Of a stretch of DNA of 64,000 bases, positions 46,334-58,544 are shown piece after piece. The translations under genes and the position numbers were made by a program. Location of the stretch: positions 31,846,556 through 31,910,555 of the forward strand of contig CAIIXF020000001.1 of the NCBI GenBank assembly GCA_903813345.2. Reading direction: 5' to 3'. How positions within the stretch are numbered: position 1 is the stretch's first letter; each line of letters begins with the position of its first letter. The DNA is from Owenia fusiformis (taxonomy: Eukaryota > Annelida > Polychaeta > Sabellida > Oweniidae). The notes under the pieces were generated by a model. The model did no database searches. It was not told the DNA's origin and saw only the letters and a list, made by a program, of their open reading frames with translations.

Positions 46334-47970
46334 CTAAAATAAAGTAAAGTATGAAAATGTTTGGCAGGAAAATGTTGCAACTATAATTACTAGAAGGTAT
46401 CCAAGATTTGAGATTTTTTTTGAAATTTCAGTATTAGTAAAAAGATTAATGTATGACGCAATAATATTATGTATATTAGTTAGGTCATGCATGTATAGGT
46501 CATGCATAATTAGAACTACTATTATAGGATAGACAAAATTGTTACTCACATTACTATTTCAGAAAGTCATTTGTTAAGCAACATTGCTGGCACAGGTTAG
46601 CTTGCTGGCAGCATGGTTACAGCTGTATGTTTTTATTAATCATAACATACTATAAGATGTACATGCGAGACAAATCCAAGAGAATAAAATAAACCATGGA
46701 GTATATTAAAAATACACACAATATTAATAAAACTGAAGATTATGGAGTTCATCTTCTAATTATATACTGTAACCTGATGTATTGTGACTTGGAATGTGTT
46801 GGAAAATGCCTTCTGATTGTATGATTTAACAATCATAGTCCATATGAAAACAACTATGATTGAATGACAACTTGTGTATATTATTGCTCTTCCATTATTC
46901 TGTTAATATTTGTAGAACATTAATATATAAACATGCAAGGTAAGTACATCATGCAACATAATATAATAAGTGTAAGAATACGGTATATGCAAAGCATAAA
47001 GATGCATATGGTGTGCCAACCATTATGTTATACAATCATTCATATAATGTCTACATACATACATATCTACAGAAATACAAATTTGTGTACCACAAACGAA
47101 TATTACTGATTTAAATGATTTCCATCAAATGACAATTCTATATTACTGTATATATAGAACCGTCATAGATATTTGTTAATTAGTAGAATACGATTTGTAC
47201 AGGGTGGGCTAAACTGTCCATATTTTTCATAGATATTTGTTAATTAGTTGAATATGCTTTGGACATGGTGGGCCAAAATGTCCCTATTTTTCCTTTGGTG
47301 ATAAGCTTTTTAATATTGCATACATATATTTAAAACAAGTTTTTATTATAAAGATGTATCAATCACTTGCTATTGTTCCTAAGATGAGATAAAGAAAACA
47401 TAAATGTGGAGCCACTAGGAAGCATGGGTCATAAGACAAAAAAGGCGATTGAGAAAATGTGCCTATATTCTGAAATCTATTGAAAGCCATTTTGGTTGCT
47501 CAAAAATCATGTTATGAGTCATTTTGAGTAATTGTTCATGGCACTTGAAATGGTTATACTTCTTGAATAGGTTGTACTTCTTGAATATGTATATATAAAG
47601 TTTTCGATTGCTCCATCAGTGTCGTCTCAAAAGCTCACCTATTTTCAAAATACCTTCACTCTCATTGGTGAAAAATAATTTCAGTTCTTTTTGTCATAAC
47701 TCCACAAATGCTTCAATACTCAATATAAATGTAAATTACAATAAATTACTTCAATTGCTACATTCCCCTGTGAAAATATCCATGCATAAGTTATAGAAAA
47801 TGAAAAATATGGATTTTTGCCTCCCCTATATATTTGGATTTATACAGTAAAGCTTATTTTGAATCTGAATTTAAATCTATTTTACTGACTAAAGACCAAA
47901 TTACAGAGTATAAGTATACTGAGACACTTCAGTATGGTTGTTTACTGAAAATCATAAACACTTAACTTAC
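46334..47970. other. Intron; one ~66-bp direct repeat with CAGGGTGGGC motif
   Basis: catagatatttgttaattag at 47165 and again at 47228, each followed by a 'ggtgggcyaaa' motif, suggests a duplicated transposon end; no partner end was found. The rest shows nothing I can name. Confidence 0.4.
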
Positions 47971-48232
47971 CCTCTGGTATTTCAACCCCTGTATCTACCA
48001 GACATTCATATGGTTTTCCATTCCATGTCAAACAGTTTGGATCAGTCCAGTTGGCCAAACACAGTTTGCTTCCATCAACAGCACATGCATAATGTCCTTC
48101 ACAATCATCACGGGGCTCACACATTACAGAACAATTTAGTCCATAATAGCCATCAACACATTCACATTCAAAGTTACTTCCATTCACAATACAACGTGCA
48201 GCTTCTGGACAAGGGTTTGAGTAGCAAGGATC
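47971..48232 (-). CDS. Exon 13: EGF fused to DSL
   Basis: 262 bp, phase 0 in, phase 1 out. DPCYSNPCPEAARC, CECVDGYYGLNCSVMC, RDDCEGHYAC, KLCLANWTDPNC, TWNGKPYEC. Ends GVEIPEG before X exon 14. Confidence 0.87.
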
Positions 48233-48339
48233 CTAAAGAGAAATGATTAACAAAGTAAATCATGAAGACAATTTGAGGAGACAAAGTTTCAAATCATGCC
48301 AAAATATGATACAAAGCATCAATTAGATAACAAACTAAC

Positions 48340-49061
48340 CAAATTCTGACAGTATGTCCCATTATAACCTTCTAAGCAATCACATATATAACCATCATTA
48401 GTATCATTTGATGGCACACATGTAGCGTTGTTCTCACATAAATTGTTATCACAGACATCAACTGTAGTTGCATCAGTCATTGTTGTGACATCAACAGTAG
48501 TTATATCAGCCATTGTGACATCAGCAGTAGTTATATCAGGCATTTTTGTGACATCAGCAGTAGTTATATCAGCCATTGTGACATCAGCAGTAGTTATATC
48601 AGGCATTGTTGTGACATCAGCAGTGGTTATATCATCCATTGTGACATCAGCAGTTGTTATATCAGGCATTGTTGTAACATCAGCAGTAGTTATATCAGCC
48701 ATTGTTATGACATCAGCAGTAGTTATATCAGCCATTGTTGTGACATCAGCAGTAGTTATATCAGCCACTGTTGTGACATCAGCAGCAGTTTTATCAGCCA
48801 TTGTTGTGACATCAGCAGTTGTTATATCAGGCATTGTTGTGACATCAGCAGTAGTTATATCAGCCATTGTTATGACATCAGCAGTAGTTATATCAGCCAT
48901 TGTTGTGACATCAGCAGTAGTTATATCACCCACTGTTGTGACATCAGCAGCAGTTATATCAGTCACTGTTGTGACATCAGCAGTAGTTATATCAGGCACT
49001 GTTGTAACATCGGCAGTAGTTGTGACAGCTACCTCTTTCTCACATCTTAACCCTTCAAAAC
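48340..49061 (-). CDS. Exon 12: Thr/Asp-rich repeat stalk followed by one EGF
   Basis: Phase 1 in, phase 0 out, 240 codons. GFEGLRC closes the CCC-EGF of exon 11, then about 17 units of 10-11 residues (ADVTTMADITT type: 14 of 11, 3 of 10) form a cysteine-free Thr-rich stalk, then one EGF (VCDNNLCENNATC). The underlying 33-bp minisatellite is in frame. Thr-rich repeats are often O-glycosylated, so a rigid mucin-like spacer is likely. Exon 8 has the same start with a very short Thr-rich tail. The reverse strand is also open but only mirrors the repeat. Confidence 0.84.
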
Positions 49062-49194
49062 CTTTGAAAGAGGGGCATACAATCAATGCTTTTTATTCAT
49101 TCTCTGGTTAAATATAACACATTGTTTTAAACAAGGAAAATTGTTTTTGTTGGCCTTGTGAGTTTATAACATTGTTACCCTTATGCTTCCTCAC

Positions 49195-49278
49195 CTGGAG
49201 AACAACAGCAATAGAAGACCTCATCCTCAGTTCCATTTTTCACACATGTTGCATTATTTTTACATACATTTACAGATT
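49195..49278 (-). CDS. Exon 11: first part of CCC-EGF
   Basis: 84 bp, phase 1-1. Encodes ESVNVCKNNATC, then EVFYCCCSPG. Close twin of exon 7; flanking intron is also alike (gttggccttgtgagttta). Confidence 0.87.
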
Positions 49279-49433
49279 CTGAAAAAGTTTAGATAAACTA
49301 TACAGTTTTTGTTGTTAAACCTATAAAATAAACTACCACGCTTAATAATTCCTTGTTAACAGAAATGCACAAAATATTAATAACTGGATATAATAAGTAA
49401 GTTCCTATTAAAATATAAGTATTCAAGCCTTAC

Positions 49434-49769
49434 CTCTTCTCCTGTGTCCATTAAGGGAACATGTTCCAACAGCAAATGTAACAAAATTTCCAGTCATGTT
49501 GTTACCACTATTCAACACCTTTCCAAATATTCCCATTGCCGCTACCAAGTTATCGGGTGTGTTGCTAGTAGTGATAAGTGTGAATTCTTTGGCTGTTTGG
49601 GAATATGTTCCACTGACTGTATAGTCTTTTAGGTCTGTGCCATTGTGGTAGTTTAACTCAAATGTACCTGTAGGGTTGCTGGCCTTTGAGGTAACATTCA
49701 CAATGAGTGTGAATTTAAGATCTGGCTCACCATTGCATTCTATAGTACCATCCCATAACCCTTTTAGAT
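49434..49769 (-). CDS. Exon 10: domain X (twin of exon 6)
   Basis: Phase 1-1, 336 bp. DLKGLWDGTIEC, PTGTFELNYHNGTDLKDYTV, SGTYSQTAKEFTLIT, GNNMTGNF, GTCSLNGHRRRG. Differs from exon 6 at about 13 of 112 residues. Confidence 0.88.
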
Positions 49770-50327
49770 CTAAAATAAATGTGTTCTCGGCCTGTTATAA
49801 GTTGTTGATAAAAACACATCAGCACACCCCATTCTCATCACGTTGTAAAATCAAAAGTGTACGACGGGTTCTTGGTGAATATTTATATGAATACCTACAA
49901 ATTGGCCACCAATGTTTACCAATAATTTGTCGTATGCTTTCGGTTGTACAAATATTTTTTCCATGACATATATCTTTTCTTACACAGTTCTTACAACCAT
50001 GTTGACTTTCAGGATAGTCTTGGCATTCAGGCTCTGACAATTTCTGTCGGCCCAATTTGCTTGGAACACCATGCAAGCATTATAATTGTAAATGTGACTG
50101 AATTCATCAAAGATCTGTATTAACTAAATATCTGAAATTTATGTCAGCTATACCTAGAATTTGAAAATTTCAAAATCATGTTAATCATAATAATTTAAGT
50201 TTAAAACTAGTAAAAAGTATGAATACACAATGCAATATGTACTCTAGGCTAACTTCAAAATTATAATTATTTCAAATATATTTTAAGTAAAATATAACGA
50301 TTGTTTAATTGTTTAATTGATAAATAC

Positions 50328-51657
50328 CAGTATAATTTGTAGGTGTGTTTTCATAGCATTCATACTGTTCTCCAGTCCATTGGTTGCATTCAGTACCATT
50401 CCAGTTCTCAAGGCAAAGTTTCAATCCATTTCTGACATCACATGTATAATGACCAGTGCAGTCATCTGTAGGGAGGCAGAATGTGCATAATTCCCCAAAG
50501 TGATTCTCAGGACATATACACTCATATCCTTTCGAAGAATTTCTCTCAAAACATGTTGCCATATTAGCACAAGGGTTTGATAAACATGGAGGTGGTTCAA
50601 TCTCACAGTAAGTCCCATTGAAGCCATTAGGACACAAGCAAGTATAACCATCATCAGCTGCTATGTCTGTTTCACAGGTTGAATTGTTGTCACATAAATT
50701 ATTATCACATGGTTCAATCTCACAGTAAGTCCCACTGAAGCCATTAGGACACAAGCAAGTATAACCATCATCAGCTGCTATGTCTGTTTCACACGTTGAA
50801 TTGTTGTCACATAAATTATTATCACATGGTTCAATCTCACAGTAAGTCCCACTGAAGCCATTAGGACACAAGCAAGTATAACCATCATCAGCTGCTATGT
50901 CTGTTTCACACGTTGAATTGTTGTCACATAAATTATTATCACATGGTTCAATCTCACAGTAAGTCCCATTGAAGCCATTAGGACACAAGCAAGTATAACC
51001 ATCATCAGCTGCTATGTCTGTTTCACAGGTTGAATTGTTGTCACATAAATTATTATCACATGGTTCAATCTCACAGTAAGTCCCACTGAAGCCATTAGGA
51101 CACGAGCAAGTATAACCATCATCAGCTGCTATGTCTGTTTCACACGTTGAATTGTTGTCACATAAATTATTATCACATGGTTCAATCTCACAGTAAGTCC
51201 CACTGAAGCCATTAGGACACGAGCAAGTATAACCATCATCAGCTGCTATGTCTGTTTCACACGTTGAATTGTTGTCACATAAATTATTATCACATGGTTC
51301 AATCTCACAGTAAGTCCCACTGAAGCCATTAGGACACGAGCAAGTATAACCATCATCAGCTGCTATGTCTGTTTCACATGTTGAATTATTTTCACATATA
51401 TTACTTTCACATGGCTCATTCTCACAGTAAGTACCATTGAAGCCATTAATACACGAACAAGTATAACCATCATCAGCTGCTATGTCTGTTTCACATGTTG
51501 AATTATTTTCACATATATTACTATCACATGGCTCAAATTCACATGTTTCTCCAGAAAACCCGTTCAAACAAGTGCATTTGAATCCATTTCTAGCAGAACT
51601 GTTTTCTGCACATGTCCCATTGTTTTCACATGGACTACTCCAACATGGAGAGCTTAC
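50328..51657 (-). CDS. Exon 9: ten EGFs plus DSL (117-bp tandem unit)
   Basis: Phase 0 in, phase 1 out, 1,330 bp. VSSPCWSSPCENNGTC, then eight EGFs of 39 residues (EPCDNNLCDNNSTC, ETDIAADDGYTC, PNGFSGTYC), then CLSNPCANMATC merging into a DSL (HFGELCTFC, TDDCTGHYTC, CLENWNGTEC, WTGEQYEC). The homologous exon 5 has only one such EGF, so the array grew after duplication (or shrank in exon 5). Ends TPTNYTG. Confidence 0.88.
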
Positions 51658-53009
51658 CTGAAATGAGAAATGTGTCTGAATACCATTGAAAATTAAATCA
51701 ACATTCTATTTATTTATTTATTTGCTGTCACATACTTTCCTACTTCCTTGGTTTTAAGTCTATGACATTTATAGAGTGGTCCATGATGTATTGTAATATT
51801 AATTTTTTATTGTGTTTTCATCTTTATGTCACCACCAGAAGTGGTGACATATTGTTATAGTATCCAACTTTTTTGTGGACGGTGTTCAGCATCTGCCAGT
51901 TGACATCTGTAACAAATTCTTGGTTAATGGTTGGCATCTGTATTAGTGGAATCAATTGGTGCAAGGCCCCCATAGGGACCTTGCGTTTTCATACTAAAGT
52001 TCGTTTTGGAGTTTTTTCTTATTGTTCTATGTATTTCAAGACATTTTAGAGACAGGGCCCTTTTTCTAAAGCCCTTTTTAGAAAAATAATTGAGATTACA
52101 GAGGATACCCATTATTACTGCTTTTTAACACAATGTTAACAGAAAATTCAAATTTCAAACTCCTTATCTCACTATAATTCACCAATGGAGAATTGAAGTT
52201 GAGCAACCAAACTTGGCACAAAGTTGGACCCTAAGATAAGCTCTAATCTGAGGGGTTTGATCTTTTGTGAAATCATATATTTGCCTAGCAACCACATAGC
52301 AACCATCTAAAATAACATATTTTACAATATAAATCCACTTAATAAATGCTAGGATGCTATAAGACAATTACAAAAAGTCTTCTCTTCCTAAAATACAACA
52401 ATTCAAACATATTTACAGAAGTGACATCACCATGTTGCATAGCAACAACATGGCAACAGGTTACAATGCCCATTTTGACATTTGCACACCATATTCTATT
52501 ATATACTCACTTGTATGCTTTTGGATCCCTTCCACATTATTTCTTAACATACAGAAATTGTATTTAAGCATAAATGATGCAGTTATGCCTGACTATTTTC
52601 CCTAGCAACTTCCTAGCAATGGCTTGAAATAATGGTTAAATTTGCCTAGCAATGACCTAGCAACAGCTTAAAATAGCAATGTCATTAAAATCTCACTATA
52701 TATCCACTATTTTTTACTTGAAAAAAATTAATATGTATGTCTTTTAATTTATAAAGCTTTGTTTCTGCACACTTTATCAAATTGCAAAAGTCCTGCAATT
52801 CATGTTTCAGTTCTGAGATAAAGTAAACACAAAATATTCATCATATTTATCCTTGTTACATTTTCAGCATTGATACCCCTAAGATAATATACTTTATTTG
52901 GGTTAATTGCTACAATTTCCTTTGCAGTTGCATAGTTTTGGTGCAGTAGAATGCACCATGGCATTTGCAGTTCCCTTTGCAGTCACATTTGGTGCATCCA
53001 CATTTAATT

Positions 53010-53640
53010 ATGACTTTACATGCCTTGGATGCTTGCGACAGTATTGTCCATCTGGGTACGCACAATCCTGATACGCTCCCAAACCATCCCCAGGTTTGGT
53101 GAAGGAAGAACTGGATCCACTATATACCATTGCCCCCATACATGTGCTCCATGGAGAGCTGCTTGCATGACATGATAAGAGTGCTGCATCGCATGTTGGA
53201 GGTACTCTATCGGGATCAATCTGTCATGAGTGAACATGTGCCTACACATGGTATTGAGATTTGTCTCACTGTTTGTAGGCTGGTAAACCAGGATAATGAA
53301 CCTCTCAATTGTGCCCATAACTTCTGTTGTTACAGTTGATGGGCGATCTGCTAGAGTCAAAAGGACACCTGTTGGATCATTACATAAGTTCCATTGCTTG
53401 AAAACTGTCACCTTGCTATGATGGTAAAGTCCAGATGTGGTATCAGTTCCAGTATGGGTGTGGAATATTGGCAGCACACATGCTCAATCTGTAGCTCAGA
53501 GGCACAGGCTAAGGCTATCACAAGAACATTACTGTCTACTGATCTTATCATAAATGTCCTGCAACCTTTTCCGAGACCATGAGACACATGCAAAAACATC
53601 ATATGTATCTGCCTCATGACATTGTTAATTTTCCACATTT
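53010..53640 (-). pseudogene. Degraded transposon-type gene, left arm
   Basis: Minus-strand frames encode SHGLGKGCRTFMIRSVDSN, then THTGTDTTSGLYHHSK, FKQWNLCNDPTGVLL and HVWGQWYIVDPVLPSP. I recognise an uncharacterised family, scattered in animal genomes in many copies, with EEADT, VDxDVV and HAxTGxDT motifs (possibly a PIN-like nuclease fold, from memory). The left arm has at least one frame break between its two halves and lacks the N-terminal part. Confidence 0.6.
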
Positions 53641-53869
53641 GGATAGTAATATTCCACTGAACCCAGCATATGGGGTATCCCAGCAGGGTGTGTTCAAAAT
53701 ACTAGTATATAGATTTTAAATCAAGACACCATATTTTACTGATTAAATCGTTAGGTCAAGGTTATACTTGTTAAAAGCTTAAAATCCTATCTGGGCTTTG
53801 CTGAAACATACAAGTCATTAATTTCAAAGTTTCAAGTTTTACCACTTGAGATACTGAAGGATGTAGGAA

Positions 53870-54460
53870 TTGTGCAAAGAGCTCTATCTTTCAAGAAAGT
53901 CTTGCCAATTGCTTGGTAGTTTGGTGTTAGGATAGGATTTCTCAGAAACAATGACAACAAGATAGAGTTCTTTGCACTACTAGCAACTGTTACAAGACAT
54001 ATGGCAGATGATAGAATCTTTGACTCAACCATTGAAGGAGAGTGCATCAGTAATCCTATGCCATAAGAGTCCCTGCTACCAGGAAGAGGCAGATACTCAT
54101 ATGTTTTTGGATGTGTCTCATGGTGTCGGAAAAGGTTGCAGGACATTTATGGTAAGATCGGTGGACAGTAATGTTGTGATAGCCTGTGCCTCTGAGCTAC
54201 AGATTGAGAGCTATGTAGCATTTTCAAACGGCAAAACTAACACTACATTCCAATTTATGAATTTGCTTGAGCACTACGCTGGCAATGTTCCACGCCCTTA
54301 CTGGAACTGATACCACATCTGGATTTTACCATCATAGCAAGGTGACAGTTTTCAAGCAATGGAACTTATGTAATGATCTTACAGGTGCCCTTTTGACAAG
54401 AAGCACATGGGGGCAGTGGTATATAGTGGATCCAGTTTGTCCTTCACCCAGCCTATATCA
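53870..54460 (+). pseudogene. Degraded transposon-type gene, right arm
   Basis: Plus-strand frames encode IGFLRNNDNKIEFFALLA, EEADTHMFLDVSHGVGKG, VRSVDSNVVIACASELQ, then HALTGTDTTSGFYHHSK and WGQWYIVDPVCPSPS. Same family as the left-arm copy, in the opposite direction. It spans at least three frames and lacks part of the region between GALLT and WGQWY, so it is not functional. Confidence 0.6.
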
Positions 54461-55429
54461 AGTATCAAGTATCAATGTGATGAATATTTCGTGTTTACTT
54501 AATCTCAGAACTGAAACATGAATTGCAATTTGATATACATAAGACAAGAAATGTCCCATCATGCTTTACACAAGAGGCTAAAGATTTTTAATTGAGCAAC
54601 TATAAAGCTTTATAAATTACAAAAGACAAATATATTGATTTTCTTCAAGTACATATAGTCGATATATAGTGAAATTCTTACGAGAAACATTGCTATTTTA
54701 AGATGTTGCTAGGTCGTTGCTAGGCAAATTTAACCTTTATTTCAAGCCGTTGCTAGGGAAAATGGTCAGACATAACTGCATCAATACATTTACTATATGT
54801 GAAGAAATAATGTGGAAGAGATCCAAAAGCAGTGAACATATAATATTATATGGTCTGCAAATGTCAAAATGGGCATTGTAACCTGTTGCCATGTTGTTGC
54901 TATGTAACATGGTGATATCACTTCTGTAAATATGTTAAAATTGTTGTATTTTAGGATAAGAATACTGTTTTGTAATGGTCTCATAGCATTCTAGCATATA
55001 TTAAGTGGATTTATATTGTAAAATATGTTATTTAAGGAGGTTGCTATAAGGTTGCTAGGCAAATATATGATATCACAAAAAATCAAACCCCTAAGAGTAG
55101 AGTTTATCATAGGATCTAACTTTGTGCCAAGTTTGGTTCCTCAATTCCCATTCTCCATGGTGAATTATAGTGAGATAAGGAGTTTGGAATTTGAATTTTC
55201 TATTAAAATTGTGTTAAAAAGCAGAAATAACAGGTATCCTGTGTAATCTCAATTATTTTTCTAAAAAGGGCTTTAGAAAAAGGGCCCTGTCTCTTAAATA
55301 TCTTTAAATACATAAAGCTATAAGAAAAAACTCAAAAACAAACTTTAGTATGAAAACGCAAGATCATTCACCAATTGATTCCGCTATATCAAAATCCTAC
55401 AACTTCCAATTAGTTAACAAGTACTGTTT

Positions 55430-55870
55430 CCTAAGGTCAAAAAGGGTCTTTTTCAATGTGCATCAAATTGACCATCTCAAAATCATCTACAAGCTCTCAG
55501 AAGTTCAAATCTGACTTTAGATTTGAGATTTGACCTTCAGTGGCCTTCTTTAGGTCAAAAAAGGGCTTTTTCAACTTACTTCAAATTGACCAAATTATTT
55601 TTTTCAAAATCATCTAGAAGTTCAAATTTGACTTGAAATTTGACCTTCAATGACTTTCTCAAGGTAAAAAAAAAGTCAAAAAGGTATTTTTCAACTTCCT
55701 TTTACAACTTTTTCAAAATTATCCTGGAGTTCTTAGAGGTTGAAATCTGACTCTAGATTTGAGATTTGACCTTTGGTTGACCTTCAGTGACATTTGAAAG
55801 GTCAAACAAGTTGATTTTTCAAATTGATTATTCAGATCCAAATTTTTACACATTTCAAACCATTTGCAGG
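55430..55870 (-). repeat. ~125-bp tandem repeats (same family as 9.9-10.5 kb, reversed)
   Basis: Three to four units with 'gacttt(a)gatttgagatttgacctt', 'cttactt caaattgacca' and 'aaaatcatctacaag'. They end near a TGTCACCACC-type terminus at 55870-55881, as at 9.88 kb. Confidence 0.6.
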
Positions 55871-55908
55871 TGGTGACATTTTGGCATTACCAATGCTGTG
55901 GCACTAAC

Positions 55909-55985
55909 CGTAGTTAATTCAGTTGTCGTAGCTTCAGCTGTTGTTGTGTAAGTTACCTCTTGGTCACATCTTAACCCTTCAAAAC
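55909..55985 (-). CDS. Exon 8: end of CCC-EGF plus short Thr-rich linker
   Basis: 77 bp, phase 1 in, phase 0 out. GFEGLRCDQEVTYTTTAEAT, then TTELTT, leading into VSSPCW of exon 9. Homologous to the start of exon 12, whose linker has expanded. The donor is taken as GTTAGT; an alternative in-frame donor (GTAATG) would extend the exon to 55891. The downstream intron is 4.25 kb, mostly the inverted-repeat element. Confidence 0.65.
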
Positions 55986-56157
55986 CTAAGAAAGAAGGAC
56001 ATACAATCAATGCTTTTTATTATTAGTACACTGGTTAGTACAGAATTTTATTTTACTTGCTTACCAAAACAATGGTAAACATTGTTTTAGATGAGGATGT
56101 TTTTGTTGGCCTTGTGAGTTTATCCAATATCATTGTTACCCTTATATGCTTCCTCAC

Positions 56158-56241
56158 CTGGAGAGCAACAGCAATAGAAGTCCTCATCCTCAGTTCCATT
56201 TTTCACACATGTGGCATTATTTTTACATGCATTTACAGATT
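56158..56241 (-). CDS. Exon 7: first part of CCC-EGF
   Basis: 84 bp, phase 1-1. Encodes ESVNACKNNATC, then EDFYCCCSPG. Twin of exon 11. Confidence 0.87.
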
Positions 56242-56391
56242 CTAAAAAAGAGTAAATACAGTTTTTGGTGTTGAGCCTATAAAATAAACTATCATACTAA
56301 TAATTCCTATAGCCAAATAGAAGGTAAATGCTGGTTCACAGAAATGCACAAAATATTAATAACTATCAAAATAAGTAAGTTCCTATTATTA

Positions 56392-57410
56392 TCCAAGCGA
56401 ACGAAGTATATAGGAAAGCCGTCCGTCCATCCGTTCGTCTGTCCATCCATCCCTCCCTTCGTCTGTCCGTCCATCTATCCTTCCGTCCATTCGTCTGTCC
56501 GGGCAATTACTCAAATACTGGTTTTATAGGCTTATGTTTCATGGGTGTAGGACCTCTGCTCAAGAAGGAATTTTCAAGATGGCCACTAAATTTTAAAATG
56601 GCGGCCATTTTTTGTAAAAACCTGTAATCTTTGATAACTCAAATACCAGTGAATGGATTTGGTTCAAATTTTACACACTGATGACTAGGGACATAGGAGC
56701 TTTGCTCGAGAAGGGATTTTTAAGATGGCAGTTAAATTTCAAAATGGCCATCATTTTTCATAAAAGAACGTAATTTTTGATAACTCAGATAATAGTCGAC
56801 AGATTTGGTTCAAATTTTATATGCTGTTGCCTAGGGACAAAGGAGCCTTGCTCAAGAAGACATTTTCAAAAGAATGCTGAACTTTGAAATGGCGCCCATT
56901 TTTTGTAAAAGCGTAATCGTTGATACTCAAATACCAGTGGATGGATTTGGTTCCAATTTTATATGCTGATGTCCGTGGAAGAAAGAGATCTGTTCAGAAG
57001 AAATTTCAAAGGTGTCAGCTGAATTTCAAAATGGCCGCCATTTTTCATTAAAAAATCGTTGATAACTCAAATACCAGTGGACATATTTAGTTCAAATTTT
57101 ATATACTGATACCTAGAGATTAAGGGCTCGGGAATTTTTTTTCAAGATGCCCGCAATTTATCGAAATCTCTGCCATTTTTCATAAAAAATATTGTAATAT
57201 TTGATAACTCAAGTACCAGTTGACGAATTTGGATCACATTTGATATGCTGATACCTAGGGACATAGGAGCTCTGCTCAAGAAAAAATTTTAAAGGTGGCA
57301 GCTGAATTTCAAAATGGCCACCATGTTTCATAAAAAAACGTAATCTTTGATAACTCAAATACCAGTGAATGGATTTGGTTTAAATTTTTATATGGCCACT
57401 ATTTCTCAAA
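56392..57410 (+). repeat. CCGTC-headed tandem-repeat element
   Basis: Head ccaagcgaacgaagtatata followed by CCGTCCGTCCATCCG-type repeats to 56500, then about six units of 130-150 bp with 'gataactcaaataccagtg', 'gatttggttcaaattttatatg' and 'caaaatggccaccat'. It ends about 30 bp from exon 6's donor. Best-preserved copy in the window. Confidence 0.68.
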
Positions 57411-57441
57411 ACATGTTTTGTTGGGTGGGATCAGGCCTTAC

Positions 57442-57777
57442 CTCTTCTCCTGTGTCCATTAAGGGAACATGTTCCAACAGCAAGAGTAACAAAATTTCCA
57501 GTCATGTTGTTACCACTATTCAATACTTCTCCAAATATTCCTATAGCTGATACCAAGTCATCGGGTGTGTTGCTTGAAGTGATAAGTGTGAATTCTTTAG
57601 CTGTTTGGGAATATGTTCCACTGACTGTGTAGTCTTTTAAATCTGTGCCATTGTGGTAGTTTAGCTCAAATGTACCCTCAGGGTTGCTGGTTTCTGATGT
57701 AACATTTACAATGAGTGTGAATATAAATGCTGGTTCACCACTGCATTCTATAGTGCCATCCCATAATCCTTTCAGAT
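57442..57777 (-). CDS. Exon 6: domain X (twin of exon 10)
   Basis: Phase 1-1, 336 bp. DLKGLWDGTIEC, PEGTFELNYHNGTDLKDYTV, SGTYSQTAKEFTLIT, GTCSLNGHRRRG. About 88% identical to exon 10 in protein. Confidence 0.88.
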
Positions 57778-58544
57778 CTAAAATGAATGTGTTTTTGGAC
57801 ATATTATAAGTTGTTGAACACATTAAACACACAAAAATGTTACATTGTCTTGCAAAGTCTTACATGATCAATATTTTATAAATCATAGTATTAGATAATC
57901 ACATGAACTGTGTTTAGCAATAATTGCAGAGATAGGTCATTATATTAGTTTCATATTTTTGTTTTAGATTCTATGTTGAGGATCTTCATATGATGAAATG
58001 ATGCATTTAATTGTACTTTATAAACTCAAATTCAATTCCCGATAGCATAGATCAACCTTACCATACATATATAGTCTTATATGATAAAACAATATATATA
58101 ACAACATAGTGCTAGGCAGCGCTACATGTATTTATATTGCTTTGAATAATTTTATTAATTTTTGCTTCGAATAAATATTAATAATAACAAAACATTGGTA
58201 TGGAGAACTCATTAAGTGATGTGATGAACAGTTTGCTATTTTATCTATGTAGGTGTGCATTCAACTACAAGCATTCTAATTCTAAATGTGAATTCATGCA
58301 AAATCTGTAACTACATATCTACAGTGTGTATAAATGTAGAATCTGAAAATTTCAAAATCATATAAATCATAATAATTAAGAAAAGTTTAGTATAAATACA
58401 CAATGCAACTCTACTGAGTGGTGATTCCCACCAAACAAAACATATTTAATTAAATACCTCATCATTTGGACATGATAGTAACCAGGAAATAGTAGAATAA
58501 TATTGTCTCTTTTGGTAAAATCTACACCCCTGATGTTACATGAT
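57778..58544. other. Intron, nothing recognised apart from a short dispersed repeat
   Basis: 58418-58460 carries an aacagcaactcc-family fragment (gtgattcccaccaaacaaaac). No frame is supported elsewhere. Confidence 0.4.

Larger units (their letters stand above)
51829..55881. mobile_element. Large inverted-repeat element (arms >1.3 kb) filling one intron
   Basis: Arms at about 51.94-53.64 kb and 54.01-55.39 kb are inverted copies; for example agacagggccctttttctaa near 52050 pairs with aaagggccctgtctcttaa near 55285, and catggcaacaggttacaat near 52450 with attgtaacctgttgccatg near 54880. Both arms encode parts of the same transposon-type protein, reading outward. TGTCACCACC at 51829 and its reverse at 55870-55881 may be the outer ends. 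The arms have clearly diverged, so it is old. The superfamily is not assigned. Confidence 0.6.

Noticed and set aside
48428-49111. Long plus-strand open frame rich in Val, Ser, Ile
   Set aside because: Antisense reading of the Thr/Asp minisatellite; the minus strand gives the frame continuous with flanking EGFs and splice sites.
49819-50076. Minus-strand frame with several Cys and His (CKNCVRKDIC)
   Set aside because: It lies inside an intron, has no acceptor and donor in the right phase, and the homologous intron at 57.8-59.1 kb lacks it. It may be a scrap of a transposon protein, but I cannot support a family.
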